From assembly GCF_004217095.1 (NCBI RefSeq), contig NZ_SHKO01000004.1, positions 124,001 through 188,000 on the forward strand: a DNA stretch of 64,000 nucleotides, given 5' to 3'. Origin of the DNA: Advenella incenata. GTDB taxonomy: Bacteria > Pseudomonadota > Gammaproteobacteria > Burkholderiales > Burkholderiaceae_B. A program made the translations under genes and the position numbers. Below are positions 55,688 to 64,000 of this stretch, piece by piece; position 1 is the first letter of the stretch, and the number at the start of each line of letters is the position of its first letter. The notes beneath the pieces were generated by a model. That model was given only the letters and a program-made list of their open reading frames with translations, was not told the origin of the DNA and made no database searches.

Positions 55688-56950
55688 ATGAAAAAGGCAT
55701 TGCAATCTATCGTGCTGCTCGGTGCAGCTACCGGTGTGGCGCAAGCTGCAACTTCTGTCACGCTGTACGGTCTGGTTGACGGCGGTATCGGTTATACCAA
55801 GGCCAAAATTACGCAAGACGCGACCAAGTTCAAAGGTGAAAGCTGGAATGAAGAACGCAACGTTGGCATGATTAACGGTATTCTGAATGGCAACCGTTGG
55901 GGCCTCAAAGGCACTGAAGATCTGGGTAATGGTACCAGCGCCATTTTCCAACTGGAAAGCGGCTTTGATCTGGGTAATGGTCGCTCCGCACAAGATGGTC
56001 GCCTGTTCGGTCGCAAAGCCATTATCGGTCTGACCGGAGATAGCTGGGGTACATTGACCCTGGGTCGCCAATACAACGTGGCCGACGACGTGGTTTCTGG
56101 AATTGATCCTTTCGGCACTGGTGTTCTGCAGGCCGGTGTTGTTGACGGCGCATTCGGTGATTCTCCTTCTGCCCGTATGGACAATTCTTTCAAGTATATG
56201 TCGCCTGATTTCGGCGGTTTTAAATTCGGTATTGCCTATTCTGGCACTCATAACAAGAAGTCCTCTGAAGAAGGCAGCATTGAGACAGAAAACCGTGATA
56301 CATCCAACTGGGTCTCTGCCGGTCTTGGCTTTAATAATGGTCCTGTCACTGCCGGTCTTTCCTACGACCGATTCCGCACCGATATTCGTGTTCGCGGACT
56401 TGAATTTAATCCATTGACAGGTCGCAATGAGCCTTTTGACACGAAAACCAAAGACACCACTCATATGTGGAACCTGTTTGGCGCCTATGACTTTGAAGTC
56501 GTCAAACTGCACCTGGGTTATGGTCAGATCCGCGGTGCCGTCACCAATGCTGCCGGTGTAAGTAGTGTTGGCCTGAATGGTAAATTGGCTGGTTTCACAG
56601 AAGTAACGAATCCCGCCAGTGACGTTTTTGGTTTGAACTACACACAAGCCAACGGCTTCCGTCAACAGTCCTGGATGGTTGGCCTGAGTGCGCCTGTGAG
56701 CGACACTGGTACCGTCCTGTTCTCATACCAGGGCAATACGTCTAAAAATAAAGCTGACACATTTGATGGTATGAAAGGCAAGCTGAATATTTTCAGCCTG
56801 GGCTATGTACAAGGCCTGTCCAAGCGTACCCGCGTGTATGCTGCCGCTTCTTACGGTGTAGGCAAAATGAAGTTTGATGAGTCGCTCCACAGGGGTAACG
56901 TTAAACTGAAATCCACGCTGATTGGCGTGGGTCTGCAACACCGCTTCTAA
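55688..56950 (+). CDS. second trimeric porin (Porin_4 type)
   Basis: 420 residues, closely related to the preceding porin: signal ending VAQA, then SVTLYGLVDGGIGYTKAKI, the shared GLKGTEDLGNGTSAIFQ and LGRQYNVADD, and the ending LQHRF. Compared with the first porin it has longer external loops, such as the one around VRGLEFNPLTGRNEPF, which would change exposed surface and pore constriction. GGAG precedes ATG 55688. An almost ideal terminator follows. The 456-base gap to porin one has no gene and probably its own promoter, so the two may be expressed in different conditions. Confidence 0.94.
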   Translation: MKKALQSIVLLGAATGVAQAATSVTLYGLVDGGIGYTKAKITQDATKFKGESWNEERNVGMINGILNGNRWGLKGTEDLGNGTSAIFQLESGFDLGNGRSAQDGRLFGRKAIIGLTGDSWGTLTLGRQYNVADDVVSGIDPFGTGVLQAGVVDGAFGDSPSARMDNSFKYMSPDFGGFKFGIAYSGTHNKKSSEEGSIETENRDTSNWVSAGLGFNNGPVTAGLSYDRFRTDIRVRGLEFNPLTGRNEPFDTKTKDTTHMWNLFGAYDFEVVKLHLGYGQIRGAVTNAAGVSSVGLNGKLAGFTEVTNPASDVFGLNYTQANGFRQQSWMVGLSAPVSDTGTVLFSYQGNTSKNKADTFDGMKGKLNIFSLGYVQGLSKRTRVYAAASYGVGKMKFDESLHRGNVKLKSTLIGVGLQHRF

Positions 56951-56986
56951 TGATATGCATCGCCTGGCGATGTTTTCATAGAGCAG

Positions 56987-57014
56987 AAAAAACCACCCTT
57001 CGGGGTGGTTTTTT
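56987..57014. terminator. bidirectional terminator between porin and lyase genes
   Basis: AAAAAACCACCC (56987-56998), loop TTCG, GGGTGGTTTTTT (57003-57014): a UUCG tetraloop hairpin with A and T runs on both sides, serving both converging genes. Confidence 0.93.
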
Positions 57015-57069
57015 CATTGCTGCACAATTGCGTTCTTTACTGGTTTCCGCAGTATCGCTGCATTCCTAA

Positions 57070-58761
57070 TTAGCCTTTGGGCGTGTCTTTTGATTGCGCT
57101 GGGGATTTGGCCGACGTACCTTCAGAGGATGGCTTGTCCGCCTGGCTCGCCGAGTCCTTGAGTTTTGTAAACGCCTCGTCCAGATTTTTGTCCGCCTGCG
57201 CCAGTTTGTCGCGCGTCGATTGCATCCAGGCTTGATCGTCGCTCAGGCGTTTGTTGCTCTCGGCCAGCATGCGTTCCACTTCTGCCGGCTGCGGCCCGCC
57301 AGTACCCACTCTGGTTTTCACCATAAATGCGGGCGACAGTACTTCCCTGAAATGGGCTTCATTGATAGGAAGCTTTGTCTCAGGCAATTTATATTTCTGT
57401 AGCGCCTTGTTATACAGTTCACCGGCCTTGTCATAAGGAAAGTCTTTGGGTTTGAAGCCGTTGGCGCGCGCTTCGGTCACAATGGCTGAAGCAAAACTGT
57501 GGCCTACACGGAACGGGATCTGATGTTCCTTTTGCAGGGCTTCGGCCAGTTCCATGGACGTCGTCCAATCGTCTTCCAACTCCTCAAGAGAACGTTTTGC
57601 ATTCACATTGAGCGCTTTCAGAACAGTATTGACGTTGTCGACCATTTTGATCGCTTGCGGAAAGAGCCCAAGGTCGTCCCATGACGATTTATAGTCGGTC
57701 ATGCCTGTGGTCACGTTATGGGCACGGAATATGACGGTTTGCGCCAGACCGACCACATTGGATGCGGCTTCGCGAGCGCGCATGATCACGCCGGGATTGC
57801 GTTTTTGCGGCATGGCGCTACTGGTATAGGTACTGCCTTCGTCCAGCAGTAACCATGGACGGGTCTGATGATATTGGGTGTGAATGTCCTGCAGCAGGGC
57901 GCCCAGGCGAATGGCCGAAGACGAAGGAATGCCCGTGGCTTCCAGGGATACATCGGACGGCGCGACCTGACTGGAGTCCAGGGAGTTTTCAATAATGCCG
58001 TCAAAGCCCAGCAGGGCAGCCATGCGTTCGCGATTCAGCGGCCAGCTTGAATTGGCCAGCACTGCCGTGCCCATGGCGGACAGATTCATGCGTTTGTATA
58101 GTTCGTGAACACGCTGGGCGTCCCGGGCAAAAGAGGCTTCGTAGGCAAGCAGATAATGCGCATAGCTGATGGGCATTGCCTGGACGCCGTTGGTATAGGC
58201 CGGCACAATGGTATTGACGTTCTTGGCTGCGGCCGCAAGCAACGCGGTTCGCAATTGGTTCAGCGCGTCCGAATAGTCCAGCACCTGATTGCGCAGTTTG
58301 GCCATCCGGTAAGTTGCATACATATCCTGGCGACTGCGGCCGGTATGAATCAAAGAGGCATCCGGGCCAACTTCATCCGTGATGATTTTTTCGATTTGAA
58401 GGACATCTTTGGGTCGTTTGCCGTCAGGTTTTTCTGATTGTGCCAGCGAATAGGCAACGCCGCTGGCAAGCTTTGCGCCCATTTCAGGTTCAACAATTTT
58501 CTCCTCAGTCAGCATCACAGCTGAGGCCTTGTTGATTTTTCCAATCCAATAGAATTGGTCTTCCTTTTCATCATTCTTGCTGGTGGCCTTGCTGGAGACC
58601 GGCTTGGCTATGGCGCCTGCCTTGATGGCCTGCTGCTCGCATTCTGCCGTTGTCTTGCAGGGCAGCTCGCCGGTATTGGCCGCATGGGCCAGTGTGGCAG
58701 CCAGGCTGAGCGCCACGATCGCCAGCGCCTGGGGTTTCAAACGAAATAGGTCATTGTTCAT
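57070..58761 (-). CDS. exported argininosuccinate-lyase-like protein (fumarase/aspartase superfamily)
   Basis: 563 residues with a Sec signal peptide (about 1-27, AATLAHA then ANTG), two N-terminal Cys (35, 41), a lyase core and a 70-residue Lys/Ser/Asp-rich tail. Superfamily blocks: HTGRSRQDMYATYRM at 139-153, like TGRSRND of argininosuccinate lyase, and the signature SSAMPQKRNPG at 314-324 with the catalytic Ser loop. The block usually YTHLQRAQP reads YTNGVQAMP: Asn191 stands where the general-acid His is expected. It is therefore predicted to be periplasmic with an altered or different reaction; the substrate is unknown. Lies 139 bases after the cysK stop, possibly co-transcribed. Confidence 0.82.
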   Translation of the reverse strand: MNNDLFRLKPQALAIVALSLAATLAHAANTGELPCKTTAECEQQAIKAGAIAKPVSSKATSKNDEKEDQFYWIGKINKASAVMLTEEKIVEPEMGAKLASGVAYSLAQSEKPDGKRPKDVLQIEKIITDEVGPDASLIHTGRSRQDMYATYRMAKLRNQVLDYSDALNQLRTALLAAAAKNVNTIVPAYTNGVQAMPISYAHYLLAYEASFARDAQRVHELYKRMNLSAMGTAVLANSSWPLNRERMAALLGFDGIIENSLDSSQVAPSDVSLEATGIPSSSAIRLGALLQDIHTQYHQTRPWLLLDEGSTYTSSAMPQKRNPGVIMRAREAASNVVGLAQTVIFRAHNVTTGMTDYKSSWDDLGLFPQAIKMVDNVNTVLKALNVNAKRSLEELEDDWTTSMELAEALQKEHQIPFRVGHSFASAIVTEARANGFKPKDFPYDKAGELYNKALQKYKLPETKLPINEAHFREVLSPAFMVKTRVGTGGPQPAEVERMLAESNKRLSDDQAWMQSTRDKLAQADKNLDEAFTKLKDSASQADKPSSEGTSAKSPAQSKDTPKG

Positions 58762-58900
58762 GCTGTTGTCTCCTTGATTTAATATTGGTTACTGCTGGCT
58801 CTTGTGGCCATCGTGAGCGGGTTGCCCGGTTGACGGCAACCAGAAGTTGCTCCTGGCCTGTCGTCGGCCGTGTTCCGGGCCTTCATGGGCGGGGGTGTTG

Positions 58901-59818
58901 CTACTCAGGCAAAAAACCGTTGACTGAAAGATACCGCTCGCCAGTATCATAGTTGATGCCCATGACCTTGGCGTTGGCAGGCAGACTGGGTAATGTTTTT
59001 GCAATTGCCGCCAGTGTTGCGCCGCTGCTGATGCCAACCAGCAGCCCTTCCTGCGTAGCCGCACGGCGGGCATAATCCAGTGATTCGGGGACCTCAACCG
59101 AGATTGTGCCGTCAAGCAGGCTCATGTCCAGATTAACAGGAATGAAGCCGGCGCCAATGCCCTGCAGCGCATGCGGCCCGGGTTCGCCGCCAGCTATGAC
59201 AGCAGAGGCGGCAGGTTCAACGGCAAGCACTTTCAATTGCGGCCACTGTTTTTTCAGGGTGCGGGCGATACCGGTAATATGGCCGCCGGTACCAACAGCG
59301 GTAATCAGAAAATCCAGCCCTTCAGGAAAATCGTCGAGAATTTCCTTTGCTGTGCGCTCGGCATGCACCTGTGGGTTGGCCGGGTTGTCGAACTGCTGTG
59401 GAATCCACGCGCCAGGTGTTTGTTCAGCCAGTTCGACAGCGCGCGCAATGGCGCCTTTCATTCCTTTTTCCTTGGGGGTCAGGTCAAACTGGGCGCCATA
59501 GGCTTTGATCAGGCGACGTCGTTCTATACTCATGCTTTCAGGCATGACAAGAATAAGCTTATAACCTTTGATTGCGGCCACCATGGCCAGGCCAACGCCC
59601 GTGTTGCCGGAGGTGGGTTCGATAATGGTCGCACCCGGTTTAAGTGCACCGGACTGTTCGGCCGCTTCGATCATGGACAGCGCAGCGCGGTCTTTCAGGG
59701 AGCCGCCGGGATTGAATCGTTCTGCCTTGATCCAGACTTGCTGCTGGCCGGGGAACATACGGGAAAAACGAATATGTGGAGTCTGACCAATAGTGTCAAG
59801 TACGGATTCTGCTTTCAT
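58901..59818 (-). CDS. cysK: cysteine synthase A
   Basis: O-acetylserine sulfhydrylase, PLP enzyme, 305 residues. PLP Lys42 in [14 protein letters not shown], the substrate loop [15 protein letters not shown] and the phosphate-binding GTGGHITG are standard. The opening is [16 protein letters not shown]. The start is ATG 59818; the frame is open upstream but with no domain. CysM is a possible alternative, but the PTSGNTG loop favours CysK. A GGTTGCC/GGCAACC hairpin (58820-58841) lies between it and the lyase gene. Confidence 0.93.
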   Translation of the reverse strand: MKAESVLDTIGQTPHIRFSRMFPGQQQVWIKAERFNPGGSLKDRAALSMIEAAEQSGALKPGATIIEPTSGNTGVGLAMVAAIKGYKLILVMPESMSIERRRLIKAYGAQFDLTPKEKGMKGAIARAVELAEQTPGAWIPQQFDNPANPQVHAERTAKEILDDFPEGLDFLITAVGTGGHITGIARTLKKQWPQLKVLAVEPAASAVIAGGEPGPHALQGIGAGFIPVNLDMSLLDGTISVEVPESLDYARRAATQEGLLVGISSGATLAAIAKTLPSLPANAKVMGINYDTGERYLSVNGFLPE

Positions 59819-60103
59819 GAAGTCGGATAGGTAGTTAAGGGAGAAAAAACCGAATATAGCATACTGTCTGTGCTGCGGAACACCAGGTTTGCCCGGGCAC
59901 ACGGCCATGCCTGCGATCGCGCTGTAGGTTGGCCTGCAGTGAAGGGCAAAGCACTTTTTACTGTCAAACTGGTCGCCGCAGGCACATCGGGCACGGGGGC
60001 TTCATCTAAAAAAAAAAGGCATCTGACTGCTGGCTGACTCTATGACATCTGTCATCCGGCCATTGCGCGAAACGCCTGTTGCTTGGCGCTCGGATGATCC
60101 TGC

Positions 60104-60289
60104 TATACTACAAACGGAATAGAAAAAAATCGTATTGCAAGACAAGTCGTGTTAAGAAAAAAGGTAGCGTGGGCAGTCCGAGTTACCCTAAAAGCGAATA
60201 TCGCGGCGTATCACAATCGTTATCGATGGTGGGATCGAGCATCGGTTGACCGGTTGCGGGTACAACGGAAACGAACGAGGATATCGGCA
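60104..60289 (+). promoter_or_regulatory. promoter and long leader of the mgtC-like gene
   Basis: TATACT (60104-60109) is a good -10; the -35 (TTGGCG at 60083, 15-base spacer) is weaker. This leaves a leader of about 175 bases. The frame starting GTG 60149 is open through the leader but lacks a ribosome binding site. Long leaders that sense Mg2+ are known for Salmonella mgtC; no such structure could be confirmed here by eye. Confidence 0.4.
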
Positions 60290-60991
60290 ATGGCATCAGA
60301 TCTGGAACTGATAGGAAGGCTGGTCATGTCTGCGGTGCTGGGCAGTGTTATCGGCTTCGAACGGGAGCGATTATCCTGGGCGGCAGGGCTGCGAACACAT
60401 ATGCTTGTGTGTGTGGGATCGACGCTGATCATGATCGTTTCCATATATGGGTTTTCAGATTCTTTGGGGGAGCATGTCACCCTTGATCCATCCCGGGTAG
60501 CTGCACAGGTGGTTTCCGGTATTGGTTTTCTGGGGGCGGGCGCCATTCTTGCGCGCGGGCAGGTGATTCGCGGTCTGACCACCGCAGCCAGCGTATGGTC
60601 GGTTGCCGGCATCGGGCTTGCTGTAGGGGGCGGGCTGTATATTCCATCCATTTCGGCGACGATTATCATCCTGCTGATACTTGCCGGCATCAAGCCGCTG
60701 GAAAAACGCTTTATCGCCTACCACCAGCGGCGCCATGTCACTATCGAGGTCAAGCGCGGGCAACTGACACTGAGCACCTTTAACCAGGCACTTGGTATCA
60801 GTGCAAATCGGGTCAAGCAATTTATTGTGCAGCCCTCTGAAAAAGAAGAATACGATAAGGTGTACGTTGTCTTTTCCAGGATGTCACCGCAGGAATACGG
60901 ATTGATTCGCAAGAAGTTCAACGACATTCCGGGTCTTGAATCCATTTCCGAAAGGGCCTCCGATGAGGAGATCGATCCGTACTCCTGGTAA
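60290..60991 (+). CDS. MgtC/SapB family membrane protein
   Basis: 233 residues: about four to five membrane helices with the MgtC motifs GSVIGFERERLSWAAGLRTH, LVCVGSTLIMIVS and VVSGIGFLGAGAILA, then a C-terminal cytoplasmic domain of about 80 residues of the ACT-like type. Members inhibit F1Fo ATPase or help growth in low Mg2+ and inside hosts; in environmental bacteria the job is unclear. ATG 60290 (GAGG upstream) starts directly at the conserved region. Monocistronic; convergent with the DMT exporter. Confidence 0.9.
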   Translation: MASDLELIGRLVMSAVLGSVIGFERERLSWAAGLRTHMLVCVGSTLIMIVSIYGFSDSLGEHVTLDPSRVAAQVVSGIGFLGAGAILARGQVIRGLTTAASVWSVAGIGLAVGGGLYIPSISATIIILLILAGIKPLEKRFIAYHQRRHVTIEVKRGQLTLSTFNQALGISANRVKQFIVQPSEKEEYDKVYVVFSRMSPQEYGLIRKKFNDIPGLESISERASDEEIDPYSW

Positions 60992-61050
60992 CGACACGCT
61001 GACACCAAATTAGACGCGCACGCTCATTCAAATGCAATATGCAGTAGGTG

Positions 61051-61965
61051 TCAGGCGGCGATCGGCACCGGCCGGGCACGCAGCTCATACAGCGTAATGC
61101 CAATGCCGCTGGCGCAGATGACTGCGATGCCAAGCCAGGTGATGCCATCGGGAAACTGGTTCCATATCAACCAGCCTAATGCTGTTGCGCTGATAATTTG
61201 CAGATAGACAAAGGGTGACAAGAGCGACGCCGGCGCCTGGCGATATGCCTGAATCTGCAACAAATGACCCAGGCCGCCTGTAATGCCGGTAGACAAAAGC
61301 AACAGCCACTGTTTCAGGTCCAGCACTGCGAGCACCTGCAGCACTTCGTCGATGGTAAACAGCGTATATATGGTCAGCACGACGGTGCCAAACAGTCCGC
61401 TCCAGATCAGTGTTGTAAATGGATTGTCGCCGGCCAATCGCCGGTTGGCGATAAACTGCATGGAAAAAATCACGGCATTGGACAACCCGAAAAATACCCC
61501 TGTAGGATCAAGCCCGCCTGATGGACGGATCACAATCAGAATGCCAAGAAACCCTACGATGGCGGCAATCCACCGAGAAAGCATGGCCTTTTCCTTGAGT
61601 ATCCACGGCGCGACCGCAAGAAGAATAAGCGGCGCAATAAAATTTATCGCGGTGGCCTGCGCCTGGGGCAGGTAGCGTAACGTCGTGAAAAACACCATGG
61701 TGGAAGTGAGCATGAACACGCCACGCAGCAGTTGTTCCACCGGTTTTTTGGTTTTCAGAATCTGCCAGCCCCTGGCCGGTATGATAATGGACGCCACCAG
61801 AATCAGATGCACCGAATAGCGCACCCAACACAGTATAAGCAGGGGGACGCCAACAGACATCAACCATTTACCGGTGGCATCCAGCATGGACAGCACCGAC
61901 ATCGCCACCAGCAGGGAAAGGATTCCGGGCAGGGGGCTGGATATTGGCAAAGTCGGCTGATTCAT
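61051..61965 (-). CDS. EamA-family (DMT) transporter
   Basis: 304 residues with ten hydrophobic helices arranged as two EamA repeats: first LLVAMSVLSMLDATGKWLM and the RYSVHLI motif, second from about residue 165 (NRRLAGDNPFTTLIWSGLFG). This group exports amino acids or other metabolites. ATG 61965 is used; the frame to 62016 has no membrane helix. No linked substrate genes. Confidence 0.88.
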   Translation of the reverse strand: MNQPTLPISSPLPGILSLLVAMSVLSMLDATGKWLMSVGVPLLILCWVRYSVHLILVASIIIPARGWQILKTKKPVEQLLRGVFMLTSTMVFFTTLRYLPQAQATAINFIAPLILLAVAPWILKEKAMLSRWIAAIVGFLGILIVIRPSGGLDPTGVFFGLSNAVIFSMQFIANRRLAGDNPFTTLIWSGLFGTVVLTIYTLFTIDEVLQVLAVLDLKQWLLLLSTGITGGLGHLLQIQAYRQAPASLLSPFVYLQIISATALGWLIWNQFPDGITWLGIAVICASGIGITLYELRARPVPIAA

Positions 61966-62027
61966 GTGATTCCGAAGGCTGCAGGCCGGGGCTGTCACGG
62001 GTGCAGTGTCCGGCAAAAGGTATTGGA

Positions 62028-62116
62028 GTAAATCCAGACTCTTATGGTAGAGGATTTACCCTGACAACACCAGCGTATGTGGTTGCCGGTTGTGCTTTCC
62101 GACTCCGAGTGTTGTC
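62028..62116. repeat. two inverted repeats in the 355-base gap upstream of the DMT gene
   Basis: GTAAATCC (62028-62035) with GGATTTAC (62052-62059), and GACAACAC (62063-62070) with GTGTTGTC (62109-62116). Adjacent dyads upstream of a transporter suggest operators. The rest of 61966-62320 holds no supported gene. Confidence 0.45.
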
Positions 62117-62320
62117 ATTATCACAATTGTTGACCTGTTCTGGCGATATCAAACGGCAATGTAAAGTGAGACATGGGCACGCCATGCAAGGACCGCAGCA
62201 TGATGCGCGATGATGCATGGTGGCGATCCGTGGCCGTCTTCTATAACCTGGCCGACGCTTCAAGCGCGCGGCGCCCTGTACAATATCATGCCAGGTTACG
62301 TGCCGATGGCCCGCTGTTCA

Positions 62321-63766
62321 TCAGGCATTGCCCTGAACAGCCAGTCGTGTCCGGCTGCGTGTACGCAGGAAATACCAGATTGATACGGCCATCAATGTGC
62401 CCAAGAGCACCATCTCAAGCTGGACGCTGGCATTGAAAGCGTGCTGGTAGTCATGCCCCTGCAGCAGCGACTGAGAAAACACCACGCCCAGCAGCGCTGG
62501 TCCAAAGCCCATTGATGCCTGTTGTATCGTCGACAGCATGGCGCTGCCTGAACCGGCCTGGTCTGGCGGAATCTGCGACATACCGATGCGGTAGAAGGCA
62601 CCGACAATAAATGCCTGCCCGATACCGATAAACAAAGATGGAATCGTCAGCGACAGCAGGTTGGGGGCGGGCCAGACTTGCTGCAATACCCAAAGCAGGA
62701 TGAGCAGACCCGGAATGACCATTGCGCAACCCAGTATAAGCGTCGGGAGCAATCCTATGCGGGCTACCACGCGGGTGCTCAGTAGCGAGCCCACGAAAAA
62801 GAAGATGCCCAGCGCAATAAATGAATTGCCCGATTGCAACGGCGTCAGCCCGGCGCCGGCCTGTAGCGTGAGCGCCAGCACGAACATGAAACCGCTCCAG
62901 CAGGCGAAAAACAGGATGGCAGTGAAAAAGCCGAAACGAACGGTGGGCAGACGCAGCAGGGAGGGGGGCAGCAAAGGCAGGACACCGCGGCGTTCCTGAC
63001 GGACTTCTGTTTTCCACAGTGCGACGGCCAGCGGTATTGCGCAAGCGAGCGCTGCCAGGCATAGCCAGTTCCAGTGCATTGAAGGTCCGAGCGCGACGGG
63101 AAGCAGAATACTGATAATGAGCAATGCCAGTAAGAGTGTTCCCGGGCCATCGATGCCTGCCGGATTCTCCCTGCGCGTTTCAGGGATGTGGCGTGACGAT
63201 AAAAACAGCACGGCCGCACAAACGGGTAAATTGATCAGAAAAATACTGCGCCATTCCGACCCTGCGATATTGGCATGAACCAGGAGGCCGCCCAACACTT
63301 GCCCGATAATAAATGACAGTCCGCCTATGGAACTGTACAGCCCAATGGCGCGGGAGTGTGAGTGGCCCCTGAGGCAGACGTGGATTGTAGCCAGTATTTG
63401 CGGCACCAGCAGGGCGGCAGCGACGCCTTGCAGTGTACGGGCCAGCAGTAGTAGCGAAATGCTGGGTGCAATACCGCAAAGCAGTGATGAAATACCAAAG
63501 AGCAGTACGCCGATATTGAAAAGGCGCCGGCGTCCGTACATATCGCCCAGCCGGCCTCCCATTGCCAGCATCACGGCGAAAGCTACGCCGTATACCGCGA
63601 CCATCAGCTCAAGCTCATACTCGGTTGCGTGCAGGGAGCGGGCAATCGAGTCCAAGGCCACGTTGATAATGGAAAAGTCTATTTGTGGCAGGAACATGCC
63701 CGCCAGCAGGACGGACAGGCCGGCGTTGTTCAGGCGGCTGGTATCTTGCGGTGCATCCGACATCAT
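62321..63766 (-). CDS. MFS drug/metabolite exporter, DHA2 (14-helix) type
   Basis: 481 residues with 14 predicted helices. DHA2 signatures: motif A-like GGRLGDMYGRRRLF, the conserved LPQIDFSIINVALDSIARSL in helix 1 (D/N of the H+:drug antiporter group), LGGLLV and the helix-5 antiporter motif GGLSFIIGQVLGGLL. Relatives (QacA/EmrB-like) expel lipophilic cations, dyes or antibiotics; the substrate is unknown. A regulator of the TetR kind often lies divergent to such genes but would be beyond the window. Confidence 0.92.
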   Translation of the reverse strand: MMSDAPQDTSRLNNAGLSVLLAGMFLPQIDFSIINVALDSIARSLHATEYELELMVAVYGVAFAVMLAMGGRLGDMYGRRRLFNIGVLLFGISSLLCGIAPSISLLLLARTLQGVAAALLVPQILATIHVCLRGHSHSRAIGLYSSIGGLSFIIGQVLGGLLVHANIAGSEWRSIFLINLPVCAAVLFLSSRHIPETRRENPAGIDGPGTLLLALLIISILLPVALGPSMHWNWLCLAALACAIPLAVALWKTEVRQERRGVLPLLPPSLLRLPTVRFGFFTAILFFACWSGFMFVLALTLQAGAGLTPLQSGNSFIALGIFFFVGSLLSTRVVARIGLLPTLILGCAMVIPGLLILLWVLQQVWPAPNLLSLTIPSLFIGIGQAFIVGAFYRIGMSQIPPDQAGSGSAMLSTIQQASMGFGPALLGVVFSQSLLQGHDYQHAFNASVQLEMVLLGTLMAVSIWYFLRTRSRTRLAVQGNA

Positions 63767-64000
63767 AAAAAATCCTGGAAAAATATCATCGATGAAGTAT
63801 TATGAGTATGTTTTTAGAGTGGCACCAGAGCCTGTTTAGCCTGGTATAAATTGTGTAGGTCTGAGCAGCTTGAGCGGCCGTGCAGCTGCAGGGTCTCTGG
63901 TCAAAGCAATGCAATTGTGGTTGCAACAGGAAGTTGATTGACCGGGCGCAGGCGAACAAACGCGCTTGCGTTATCACGTTTGTAAAAACCGTTGCAACAG
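63767..64000. other. right edge, no supported gene
   Basis: 234 bases upstream of the MFS gene. One frame (63786-63977, minus) has no ribosome binding site and Cys/Arg-rich nonsense composition. Likely the promoter region of the exporter and perhaps a divergent gene outside the window. Confidence 0.4.

Noticed and set aside
60149-60289. 47-residue N-terminal extension of the MgtC-like protein
   Set aside because: GTG 60149 has no ribosome binding site and the extension is Arg-rich without homology features; ATG 60290 starts at the conserved domain.
1-64000. CRISPR array, prophage, integrase, transposase or toxin-antitoxin pair
   Set aside because: No regularly spaced long repeats, no structural phage genes and no recombinase or toxin-like product were found on either strand.

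Overview
The window reads as an ordinary chromosomal segment of a Gram-negative betaproteobacterium, most probably of the family Alcaligenaceae, with Advenella or a close relative as the best guess. The reasons are the Burkholderiales-type gene sets (leuCDB-asd-truA-trpF, thrB of the APH-like type beside a BPSS1780-type membrane gene, dapC-dapD-dapE-prmB), trimeric porins ending in HRF, a Bug-type tricarboxylate-binding protein and the moderately high GC. The genus is an inference from gene content and no search was run. There is no phage, CRISPR array or intact insertion sequence. One tRNA gene (Leu, anticodon UAG) is present.

Layout. 1-8 kb: an MFS transporter running off the left edge, a 49-residue membrane peptide, isocitrate lyase (glyoxylate shunt) behind a very AT-rich upstream region, a lytic transglycosylase B lipoprotein, a histone-deacetylase-fold amidohydrolase, and etfBA. 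8-14 kb: a LoiP-like M48 lipoprotein protease, a BPSS1780-type membrane protein with homoserine kinase, a ClC channel with CBS domains and dusA. 14.2-18.5 kb: an enterobacterial-type class Ia ribonucleotide reductase operon, nrdA-nrdB-yfaE, preceded by two NrdR boxes 31 bp apart. 18.7-26 kb: zinc alcohol dehydrogenase, lipid-kinase-like and phosphoesterase genes, a CBS protein, YihY, a DUF2069 protein and SelO. 26-36 kb: aroC, fahA, an omega-amino-acid aminotransferase, leuCDB, asd, a small membrane protein and truA. 36.7-40.2 kb: a complete TRAP transporter (dctP, dctQ, dctM) lying between truA and trpF. 41-48 kb: an ABC-F ATPase, prmB, and the succinylase branch of lysine/diaminopimelate synthesis (dapE, dapD, dapC). 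48.5-64 kb is more accessory: tRNA-Leu, a solitary Hint-domain protein beside about 800 AT-rich geneless bases, a Bug solute-binding protein convergent with a sugar-acid dehydratase, a small secreted protein, two tandem porins, an exported argininosuccinate-lyase-like protein, cysteine synthase, MgtC, a DMT exporter and a DHA2-type MFS exporter.

How genes work together. Threonine (asd, thrB), lysine/peptidoglycan (asd, dapC, dapD, dapE), leucine (leuCDB), cysteine (cysK), tryptophan (trpF) and chorismate (aroC) synthesis are all represented. Carboxylate use is a second theme: isocitrate lyase, fumarylacetoacetase, ETF, the TRAP importer, the Bug protein, the sugar-acid dehydratase and the porins.

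No clearly new multi-gene defence or mobile system was found. The most notable items are the exported lyase paralogue with Asn at the usual catalytic His position, the NrdR-boxed nrdAB-yfaE operon of enterobacterial type, the terminator immediately before trpF, and the Hint-domain protein in an AT-rich pocket next to a tRNA gene.
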